Positions 1-5,400 of a stretch of DNA of 7,819 nucleotides are shown here, piece by piece (position 1 is the stretch's first letter; every line of letters begins with the position of its first letter). Under the pieces are notes generated by a model. It was not told the DNA's origin, made no database searches, and was given only the letters and a program-made list of their open reading frames with translations. This DNA is from Candidatus Hydrogenedentota bacterium (GTDB lineage Bacteria; Hydrogenedentota; Hydrogenedentia; Hydrogenedentiales; CAITNO01), in assembly GCA_903922535.1 (NCBI GenBank), contig CAIXUF010000211.1, forward strand, positions 1-7,819, read 5' to 3'. The translations under genes were made by a program, and so were the position numbers.

Positions 1-999
1 GTGCGGAAGGAAGGCGCCCTGTTTCACCGCCACATTTTCCCGCGCCGCCGCAACGGCGGCATCCAGCGCGGCCAGTTCGGGCCGCGCTTTGCGCGCCTCG
101 GCCACCAGCGTGTCCACGGCGGTGTCAAGCGGATCCCATTTGAAATCCCCGGCCAGGCGCACCGGCTGGTCGCCCGGCAGTCCGAGCACGCGCCGCAGAT
201 TGAGCGTCGCCAGTTGCTCGCCGGTCAGGGCCGATTCCAGGTCGCTTTCGCGGGCGCGCAGTTCGGTTTCGGCGCGCAGCACCTCAAACTTGCTGGCCAT
301 GCCCTGTTCCAGCTTCGTCTTTGCGTCGGTGAGATGCCGCTCGTAGGCGGAAATGCTGTCCTGGGCGACGGCCACCAGACCGCGCGCGGCGGCGGCGTCA
401 AAAAAGGCGATTTTCGCCTCGAAGGCCAAATCGAGCAGCGATGCGCGGCGTTTCCATTCCTCGGAGCGCGCCAAGAACTCGGAGGCGCGAATCGCGGCGC
501 TTATGGAGCCGCCCGCGTAAAGCACCTGCTCCACGTTGATACTTTGTGAACCGGTCAGCTTCTTGGGCAGGACGCTGTTGACCGGGATGATGGTCTCCAG
601 GATGGGCGGAATGCCAATGGTTGACTGCAGGTTTGGCGTGTAATTGCCCCCCACCATGGCCTTTACCTGCGGCATGCGCGCCGACCTGGCCACGCCAATC
701 TGGGCCTCGCGCTCGTCCACCGCCGCGTCAGCCTGGCCCGCCTTCGGGTTTTGCGACAGCGCCAGCTCCACGCAGCGCTTTGCATCAAGCTCGATCGCAT
801 CGGCCGGGGGCGTCGGCAGCGCGTTGTCCCGGACGGGCACGCTCTCGACGCCGTCGAGCACGTTCTTTGCCTTTTCCAGCATCGGATCAAGCCTGCCGCC
901 CAGCGCGGCAGAAGCCTGGGGGTCCGCAGGGGCGGCGTTCACGGACGCGGTGAAAGCCAGACTGGCGCAAAACAGCAGAAAGAAAATACGGATTGGCAT
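1..999 (-). CDS. TolC-family outer membrane efflux protein, C-terminus cut off by window edge
   Basis: Reading the minus strand from the ATG at 999 gives 333 uninterrupted codons to the window edge, so the C-terminal part of this protein, usually 420-500 residues in the family, is missing. The first 23 or so residues look like a signal peptide: MPIR, a hydrophobic run FFLLF...LAFT, then an A-x-A-like site at NAA/PA. A proline-rich linker follows to about residue 66. The first outer-membrane-factor repeat starts near CVELALSQNP (76-85), with LYAGGSI (160-166) before a long alpha-helical stretch (about 175-270) rich in Ala, Glu and Arg, ending in LRRVLGLPG. A second helical segment starts at about 295. 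In this family such proteins form trimeric periplasm-spanning channels that pair with RND, ABC or MFS pumps; no partner pump is in the window. A Shine-Dalgarno-like GAGGA lies at 1010-1014. Family assignment is firm; the transported substrate is unknown. Confidence 0.9.
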   Translation of the reverse strand, partial: MPIRIFFLLFCASLAFTASVNAAPADPQASAALGGRLDPMLEKAKNVLDGVESVPVRDNALPTPPADAIELDAKRCVELALSQNPKAGQADAAVDEREAQIGVARSARMPQVKAMVGGNYTPNLQSTIGIPPILETIIPVNSVLPKKLTGSQSINVEQVLYAGGSISAAIRASEFLARSEEWKRRASLLDLAFEAKIAFFDAAAARGLVAVAQDSISAYERHLTDAKTKLEQGMASKFEVLRAETELRARESDLESALTGEQLATLNLRRVLGLPGDQPVRLAGDFKWDPLDTAVDTLVAEARKARPELAALDAAVAAARENVAVKQGAFLPH

Positions 1000-1034
1000 G
1001 GTGACAGGTTCCTCAACGGTTTAATACGGGCAAT

Positions 1035-1063
1035 ATCATACCCTGCCCGGCACGGCGGCGCAA
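1035..1063 (-). promoter_or_regulatory. Probable sigma70-type promoter for the TolC-family gene
   Basis: On the minus strand TTGCGC (1058-1063) is followed after exactly 17 nt by TATGAT (1035-1040), a 5/6 match to the -10 box; the -35 matches only 3/6. Transcription would start near 1028, giving a leader of about 29 nt that contains the GAGGA ribosome site. The spacing and position support it, but it is a pattern match by eye. Confidence 0.45.
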
Positions 1064-1072
1064 TTTTGACGG

Positions 1073-1101
1073 TTGACTGTGGCGCGCATGCCGGGTATCC
1101 T
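1073..1101 (+). promoter_or_regulatory. Probable sigma70-type promoter for the metallophosphoesterase gene
   Basis: TTGACT (1073-1078, 5/6 match to the -35 box) and TATCCT (1096-1101, 4/6 match to the -10 box) are separated by exactly 17 nt. The start point would be near 1108, so the transcript would carry a leader of about 100 nt that includes the whole inverted repeat at 1120-1194. Its -35 box lies only 9 nt from the -35 box of the divergent TolC-side promoter, so the two would compete for or share polymerase and regulator access. Confidence 0.4.
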
Positions 1102-1119
1102 TCCATTGGGCCATGAAAA

Positions 1120-1194
1120 TGTGGGACAGCCGCCCCCGGCTGTCACCTTCCTGGCATTCGTAACAGCCTGACAGCCCGGGGCGGCTGTCCCACA
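1120..1194. repeat. REP/MITE-like inverted repeat, 26-bp arms
   Basis: The arms at 1120-1145 and 1169-1194 are reverse complements at 25 of 26 positions, separated by a 23-nt spacer. Each arm is also an internal palindrome: GACAGCCG-CCCC-CGGCTGTC on the left, and GACAGCC/GGCTGTC around a 6-nt centre on the right. The element can therefore fold either as one long hairpin or as two small ones. This architecture is typical of REP/BIME or short MITE elements. No transposase is nearby. It ends 15 nt before the ATG of the metallophosphoesterase and probably lies in that gene's leader. It is not followed by a T-run, so it does not look like an ordinary intrinsic terminator. Confidence 0.75.
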
Positions 1195-1209
1195 GGGCCG
1201 GAGCCCGGC

Positions 1210-1737
1210 ATGATTCTGGGTGTAATGAGTGACACGCACGGCAACGTGCGGTTGATGCACAAAGTGGCGGACCTGCTGTCGCGGAAGTTCGCCGCCGAAG
1301 TTATCATCCATCTTGGCGACGATTACGCCGACGCGAACCAGCTCGAAATGGCCGGGCACGCCGTGTGGGCCGTGCCGGGTCTTTGGTGTCCCGAGTACCA
1401 AAGTTATCGTGTGCCCAAGGCCCGCGTGGAAACGGTTCTCGGCCGCAGGATTGCCTTCGCCCACGCGGAGCGCGACATCGCCCCCCTTCGGTCCGGCACG
1501 GACCTGTTGCTGACCGGGCACACGCACGCCGCCCGGATTGCGCTGGAGGACGGCGTTCTGTCCATGAATCCGGGTCATCTGCGCCGGTCGACAGACCGGG
1601 GCCAACACGCCTCCTTTGGCCTGATCATCCTCTCTGAACGGGAAACCCTGTGCGCGATTCACGATGCCGACGGCAGCCTCCGGCTGCTGCGCCGCTATGA
1701 AAAGGGCCCCGCAGGCTGCTTCATTCCCGCACAGTAG
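1210..1737 (+). CDS. YfcE/MJ0936-type metallophosphoesterase (phosphodiesterase)
   Basis: This 175-residue protein has the compact calcineurin-like fold typical of the YfcE/MJ0936 group (Metallophos_2), whose members hydrolyse phosphodiesters with a two-metal centre in the cytoplasm. Visible metal-binding motifs are SDTHGN (7-12, with D8 and H10), HLGDD (34-38, with D37), FAH (83-85, with H85) and TGHTH (102-106, with H104 and H106). The usual NPGS turn appears as NPG (120-122). The third motif, normally GNxD, is not intact: the equivalent stretch reads VPGLWCPEY (55-63), without the bridging Asn. This could mark a divergent subfamily rather than loss of function, since all the other ligands are kept. 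GGAG at 1200-1203, 6 nt before the ATG, supports the start. The gene stands alone; its natural substrate is not evident. Confidence 0.85.
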   Translation: MILGVMSDTHGNVRLMHKVADLLSRKFAAEVIIHLGDDYADANQLEMAGHAVWAVPGLWCPEYQSYRVPKARVETVLGRRIAFAHAERDIAPLRSGTDLLLTGHTHAARIALEDGVLSMNPGHLRRSTDRGQHASFGLIILSERETLCAIHDADGSLRLLRRYEKGPAGCFIPAQ

Positions 1738-1837
1738 TGTTGCACGATAAAGCACACAGGGCAATGGGGTTTTCTCTTCCCAAGCGACAGTATCTGCAAC
1801 CCGCTGCCATGCAATGTGTTGTGAATCTTTCTGCGCT

Positions 1838-1853
1838 TGGCATGATACATGCG
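1838..1853 (+). promoter_or_regulatory. Candidate sigma54 (-24/-12) promoter for the J-protein gene
   Basis: The sequence TGGCATGATACATGCG fits the RpoN consensus TGGCAyG-N4-wTGC, with the invariant GG and GC dinucleotides at the required spacing. Transcription would start near 1864, about 29 nt before the ATG at 1893, leaving room for the AGGA ribosome site at 1881-1884. No comparably good sigma70 pair is visible in the 155-nt gap: TTGTGA at 1819-1824 has only weak -10 partners. No enhancer-binding site or RpoN activator gene can be identified in the window, so this remains a consensus match. Confidence 0.4.
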
Positions 1854-1892
1854 TCCTTTCGGCAGACATACATCTCCGAAAGGAACGCGACC

Positions 1893-2831
1893 ATGAGCAC
1901 CACAGCAACAAAGACCTTCTATGACATCCTCGGTGTTCCGCGCACGGCGACGCACGACGAAATCCGAAAAGCCTATTTGAAGCTTGCGCACAAGTACCAT
2001 CCGGACAAGACCGGCGGGGACAAGAAGGCCGAGACACGTCTGAAGGAAATGAATGAAGCCTACGACACCCTGAAGAAAGAGGACCGCCGCAGACAGTATG
2101 ACGCGCAATTGGACAACCCCTTTGGGGGCGCCCAGGACTTTTCCGGTGCCCAGCCCGGTCGGGAACCATCAGGCCCGGAATTCGACGCGTCCTCCTTCGC
2201 TTCCCAGTTTGACCTTGGATCCATGTTCGGTGCGGGTTTTGAGAAGCTCTTTGGCGGCGGTGCGGGTGCGCGTTTTGCGCAGGAGGCCGCGACGGGCGCC
2301 TCCTTTGAGACCCAGATCCGCATCACGCTGCGCGAGGCGGCCGAGGGCGTGACGCGCAAGGTATCCCTCGCCGAGCCGGGCGGAAAGCCGCGCGAAGTCA
2401 CCATCAGCGTGCCTCCCGGCGCCGAAACGGGCCTGCGCCTGCGCCTCGCCGGGCAGGGTGCCCCCGCCGCCGCCAAGGACGGCAGGGCCGGAGACCTGTA
2501 CGTTGTCGTGGAAGTGGCGCCGGACCCCGTGTTTGAACGGCAGGGACAGGACCTTGTCAGCGAAGCGCGTGTCAGTTTCCCCGACGCGGCGCTCGGAGCC
2601 AAGGTGGCGGTGACCACGCTGAAGGGAAAGGCGCACCTGACCGTGCCCCCCGGCACCCAGTCCGGACAGCAGTTCCGGTTGCGCGGCCTGGGCCTCCCGC
2701 CCCTCGGCGGCGGCCCCAAGGGCGACCAGATCGTCCGTGTGCAAATCGAGGTGCCCACGCATCTCACGGCGGAACAGCGCGCGTTGATCGAGAAGCTGGC
2801 ACGGACCGACCCGAAGCAGCATGGGCATTAA
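1893..2831 (+). CDS. CbpA-like J-domain co-chaperone (class B DnaJ, no zinc finger)
   Basis: This 312-residue protein has a classic J domain at residues 8-71 (YDILGV, then HPD at 36-38, then NEAYDTL), which stimulates the ATPase of DnaK-type Hsp70 chaperones. A Gly/Phe-rich linker follows at about 77-125 (NPFGGAQDF, GAGFEKLFGGG). The C-terminal substrate-binding beta domains (about 140-300) include the family signatures VPPGAETGLRLRLAGQG, GDLYVVVEV and VPPGTQSGQQFRLRGLG. The four CxxCxGxG zinc-finger repeats of DnaJ itself are absent, which matches the CbpA type. The reading frame is open back to 1737, but the ATG at 1893 is chosen because AGGA at 1881-1884 sits 8 nt upstream and the J domain begins directly after it. 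No dnaK or grpE is adjacent, and no cbpM-like modulator gene follows. Expression may depend on sigma54. Confidence 0.92.
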   Translation: MSTTATKTFYDILGVPRTATHDEIRKAYLKLAHKYHPDKTGGDKKAETRLKEMNEAYDTLKKEDRRRQYDAQLDNPFGGAQDFSGAQPGREPSGPEFDASSFASQFDLGSMFGAGFEKLFGGGAGARFAQEAATGASFETQIRITLREAAEGVTRKVSLAEPGGKPREVTISVPPGAETGLRLRLAGQGAPAAAKDGRAGDLYVVVEVAPDPVFERQGQDLVSEARVSFPDAALGAKVAVTTLKGKAHLTVPPGTQSGQQFRLRGLGLPPLGGGPKGDQIVRVQIEVPTHLTAEQRALIEKLARTDPKQHGH

Positions 2832-2866
2832 GGTCCTGGATGTGGCCGCCGGTCTCTTCGCAAAGC

Positions 2867-2988
2867 ATGGACGATATGGACCGTATGGACGGAATGGACG
2901 GAATGAATAGGGGCGCGCCCTTCCCGGTGTCCATCCCGTCCATACGGTCCATGTCGTCCATATCGTCCATATCGTCCATGGAATCCAT
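2867..2988. repeat. Opposed 9-bp tandem repeats forming a 33-bp inverted repeat
   Basis: Four tandem 9-bp units of the form ATGGACnnn run from 2867 to 2902. Facing them are seven units of the reverse complement (GTCCATnnn), starting at 2929, 2938, 2947, 2956, 2965, 2974 and 2983; the last is degenerate (ATCCAT). The stretch 2867-2899 is complementary to 2929-2961 at 31 of 33 positions. In RNA one of the two mismatches becomes a U-G pair, leaving a single A-C mismatch. The 29-nt loop carries the perfect palindrome GGGCGCGCCC (2911-2920). The structure fills most of the 199-nt gap between the J-protein gene and truA. It may act as a 3'-end stabiliser, attenuator or RNase III target, or be a passive repeat. 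Read as protein it gives Met-Asp-x repeats, but I see no credible gene there. Confidence 0.85.
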
Positions 2989-3017
2989 CCGCATGGCGCC
3001 ACCCATAGTCCCTCCGC

Positions 3018-3023
3018 TACAAT
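3018..3023 (+). promoter_or_regulatory. Candidate -10 box for a leaderless truA transcript
   Basis: TACAAT matches the -10 consensus at 5/6 and ends 7 nt before the truA ATG, which would place the transcription start at or one base before the start codon. There is no purine-rich ribosome site before this ATG: the preceding bases are CCCCTCC. No good -35 box is found at 16-19 nt upstream. Together these suggest leaderless translation, although read-through from upstream is also possible. Confidence 0.35.
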
Positions 3024-3030
3024 CCCCTCC

Positions 3031-3837
3031 ATGGATTCCACCATCACCACACTCAAGGGCGTGTGCCGCTACGACGGCACAGGCTTCGTCGGCTGGCAGC
3101 GGCAGGACAACGGTCCGTCGGTGCAGGCGGCCATCGAGGACGCCTTTGCGCAGATCGCGGGCCAACCCGTGCCCATTCAGGGCGCGGGCCGCACCGATGC
3201 GGGCGTGCATGCGCTGGGGCAGGCATTTTCGTGCCGCTGGCCCGGCAGGGTGCCCGTGCGCCTGCGCCATGCCGTGTCCAAGATGCTCTCGCCGCGCGTG
3301 CGCATCGAAAGCATCGAGCCCGCGCCGGAATCGTTCAACGCCCGCTTCTCCGCCAAGGCCAAGCGCTACGTCTACGCCTTCGATTTCGGCCGCGAGGCCG
3401 ACCCCTTCGCGGCGCACTGCGCCTGGCACGTGCCCCACAAAGTGGACATGGCGTTGCTGGAAGACTGTTTGCCCAAGTTCATCGGCCGACTCGACTTTGC
3501 CGGCTTCCAGAGCACGGGCAGCCAGATGAAGACGACCGTGCGCACCGTCTACAACATCACACTCAAACCGGGCGGCTGGGCTGGGCCGGTGGACCATCCG
3601 AGTCTCTGGCATTTGGAGTTTCACGGCGAGGGCTTTCTCTATAAAATGGTGCGCAACATTTGCGGCACGCTTATCGAGGTGGCGCGCGGACGCTTTGAAC
3701 CGGAATTCATCGACAACCAGTTGGCCGCGCGCGGTCCTTTCCGCGGCCATTGCGCCCCGCCCCAGGGACTGGCCCTGGCGGAAGTGATTTACGACCCGAC
3801 CGACGCCTCGCCGGGGGTGGAGGATGACGTGGAGTAA
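3031..3837 (+). CDS. truA: tRNA pseudouridine(38-40) synthase TruA
   Basis: TruA isomerises uridines 38, 39 and 40 in the anticodon arm of many tRNAs to pseudouridine; it is a cytoplasmic homodimeric enzyme that needs no cofactor. The 268-residue length is normal for the family. Near the N-terminus the substrate-binding YDGTGFVGWQ (14-23) is intact. The catalytic motif reads GAGRTDAGVHA (51-61) with the nucleophile D56; the second residue is Ala where Ser is common. FNARFSAKAKRYVY, DFAGFQSTGS, FLYKMVRNICGTL and the closing APPQGLAL are all recognisable. The ATG at 3031 is chosen because it gives the usual short N-terminal lead before the YDGT motif, although no Shine-Dalgarno sequence precedes it. 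It is a housekeeping gene and serves here as the left flank of the restriction-modification insertion. Confidence 0.97.
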   Translation: MDSTITTLKGVCRYDGTGFVGWQRQDNGPSVQAAIEDAFAQIAGQPVPIQGAGRTDAGVHALGQAFSCRWPGRVPVRLRHAVSKMLSPRVRIESIEPAPESFNARFSAKAKRYVYAFDFGREADPFAAHCAWHVPHKVDMALLEDCLPKFIGRLDFAGFQSTGSQMKTTVRTVYNITLKPGGWAGPVDHPSLWHLEFHGEGFLYKMVRNICGTLIEVARGRFEPEFIDNQLAARGPFRGHCAPPQGLALAEVIYDPTDASPGVEDDVE

Positions 3838-3860
3838 TCGCCGAAGACATCCGGGGAATG

Positions 3861-3869
3861 TGATATTCT
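3861..3869 (+). promoter_or_regulatory. Weak extended -10 promoter candidate for the restriction-modification operon
   Basis: TGATATTCT has the TGn extension followed by TATTCT (4/6 to the -10 box) and lies in the short AT-richer gap between the truA stop codon and the methyltransferase. No acceptable -35 box stands 17-18 nt upstream, as is common for extended -10 promoters. The start would be near 3876, about 43 nt before the GTG at 3919. Confidence 0.3.
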
Positions 3870-3918
3870 ATGGAGAGGAAGTTGCCCTTCTTGCGGCGGC
3901 AGTTGGAGATTCTTGGGC

Positions 3919-5400
3919 GTGCTGGCAGCAATTGACAAAGTTCGGGTCGAACTCACCACCAGTCTTGATGCCGAAAGGCGTTCAAAGCTGGGGCAGTTCA
4001 TGACGCCCGCCACAGTGGCCCGTTTCATGGCCTCCCTGTTTCAAGCCGGCGAGAACAAGAATTGCCACTTGCTCGATCCCGGTGCGGGCATGGGAGCGCT
4101 AACGGCCGCCTTCTTGGAACGCTGTGAAAAGACCGAACTTCAGTTCAAACATGTTTCCACAGCCGCTTTTGAGATTGATGAAACGCTTCGTTCGCATTTT
4201 GAAAGGAATCTTGCCAAGTACGCGCGGAAGCCGTTCGTTTCCTATTCAGTTCAATCTTCGGATTTTATCGAGGCGGCGGTGGAGTCGTTGACGGGAGACA
4301 TTTTTGCAACGCCGTTGCCTCCCTTTACCCATGCCATTTTGAATCCGCCGTACAAGAAGATCAATTCCAATTCCCGGCACCGGATGCTGCTGCGCCGCGC
4401 AGGAATTGAAACGGTGAATCTGTACTCGGCATTCGTCGCGCTGGCGCTCGCACTCCTCGCGCCGGGCGGACAGCTTGTGGCCATCATTCCCCGGAGCTTT
4501 TGCAACGGCCCCTATTACCGGCCTTTCCGTGAATACCTTCTTTCCCGTGCCGCCATCCGGCAGATTCATCTTTTCGGTGCGCGGGACAAGGCATTCAAGG
4601 ATGACAGTGTACTTCAGGAGAATGTCATCATCCATTTGGAACGGGACGCGCCGCAGTGCGAGGTGGTCATCTCGACATCAACCGATGATCATTTTCAGGA
4701 TTGCACTCTTTGCGCGCATCCCTTCAGCAGCATTGTGCTGCCGAATGACCTGGAGCATTTCATCCACATTCCAGACTCAACGAGAAACACCATTCCCGAC
4801 TTTGCCTCCTCTTTTGGCTCTTCCCTGAAAGACTTGGGCATTCAGGTGTCCACCGGGCCTGTGGTGGATTTTCGCGCACGGGCGCACATTTGCCAGTTGC
4901 CCGGCAAAGGCACCGTTCCACTGCTTTACCCCTGCCATTTCGGCTCCGGATTGGTGGACTGGCCCAAGCCGGAAGGCAGGAAGCCCAACGCAATTCTTCG
5001 AAACGGAGAGACAGAGCGGCTGCTGTATCCCGCAGGCCACTATGCGGTGGTACGGCGCTTCTCGGCCAAGGAGGAGCGACGACGGATTGTCGCCGGTGTG
5101 GCAAGTCCGTCAGTTCTGCATGCCGAGATGTTCGGGTTTGAGAACCATCTAAATGTCTTTCACGAAAACAGAGGCGGGCTTTCGGAAATCCTTGCATGGG
5201 GGCTTTCGGCCTTTCTCAATTCCACCGCTGCGGACAGCGCCTTCCGGAGATTCAACGGCCATACACAAGTAAACGCGACAGATCTCAGGGCAATGAAATA
5301 TCCCGACCGCAAAACGCTCACACGTCTCGGGCGGTGGGCAATGGCCCAGAAGGCGCCAACGCAGGATGCCATAGACAAGAAGCTGGAAGCGCTTTCATGA
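3919..5400 (+). CDS. Type II adenine-N6 DNA methyltransferase, BsuBI/PstI family
   Basis: The enzyme transfers a methyl group from S-adenosylmethionine to adenine N6 in its recognition site; from the partner endonuclease the site is inferred to be CTGCAG. Visible motifs are LGQFMTP (24-30), the SAM-binding motif I LLDPGAGMG (51-59), an acidic FEID for motif II, and the catalytic motif IV NPPY (142-145). This motif order is that of gamma-class adenine methylases. The C-terminal part holds the likely target-recognition region and the FRRFNGHTQVNATDLR signature. At 493 residues it is close to the roughly 500-residue M.BsuBI/M.PstI. No ATG is available: GTG at 3919 is preferred because GGAG at 3905-3908 is 10 nt upstream, but TTG at 3913 (two residues longer, same frame) is possible. 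Lower GC than its neighbours suggests horizontal acquisition. It overlaps the endonuclease gene by ATGA. Confidence 0.92.
   Translation: MLAAIDKVRVELTTSLDAERRSKLGQFMTPATVARFMASLFQAGENKNCHLLDPGAGMGALTAAFLERCEKTELQFKHVSTAAFEIDETLRSHFERNLAKYARKPFVSYSVQSSDFIEAAVESLTGDIFATPLPPFTHAILNPPYKKINSNSRHRMLLRRAGIETVNLYSAFVALALALLAPGGQLVAIIPRSFCNGPYYRPFREYLLSRAAIRQIHLFGARDKAFKDDSVLQENVIIHLERDAPQCEVVISTSTDDHFQDCTLCAHPFSSIVLPNDLEHFIHIPDSTRNTIPDFASSFGSSLKDLGIQVSTGPVVDFRARAHICQLPGKGTVPLLYPCHFGSGLVDWPKPEGRKPNAILRNGETERLLYPAGHYAVVRRFSAKEERRRIVAGVASPSVLHAEMFGFENHLNVFHENRGGLSEILAWGLSAFLNSTAADSAFRRFNGHTQVNATDLRAMKYPDRKTLTRLGRWAMAQKAPTQDAIDKKLEALS

Noticed and set aside
1..549. Plus-strand open frame at the left edge
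   Set aside because: It is antisense to the TolC-family gene, whose signal peptide and helical repeats are clear on the minus strand.
1120..1194. Intrinsic terminator between the divergent genes
   Set aside because: The genes diverge, so no transcript needs to end here, and no T-run follows on either strand.
1737..1892. N-terminal extension of the J-protein from 1737
   Set aside because: The frame is open, but the J domain starts right after the ATG at 1893, which has a ribosome site, and the upstream stretch carries the promoter candidate.
1036..2169. A 377-codon minus-strand open frame spanning the metallophosphoesterase gene and the J-protein gene start
   Set aside because: It lies opposite two clearly recognisable genes, shows no family motifs, and is the sort of antisense frame expected in GC-rich DNA.
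2867..2988. CRISPR-like array
   Set aside because: The period is 9 bp with 3-nt variable parts and the orientation inverts midway; there are no 25-40 bp repeats with spacers and no cas genes.
2840..3529. A possible Met-Asp-x repeat protein read through the 9-bp repeats on the plus strand
   Set aside because: After the repeat it runs out of frame through truA and has no plausible ribosome site; the repeat is better explained as a DNA or RNA structure.
2764..3750. A 328-codon minus-strand open frame opposite truA
   Set aside because: It is the antisense shadow of an unmistakable truA and includes the Met-Asp-x translation of the 9-bp repeat; no independent motif.
4246..4635. Minus-strand frame inside the methyltransferase gene
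   Set aside because: It lies opposite the catalytic NPPY region of a confidently assigned gene and has no recognisable product.
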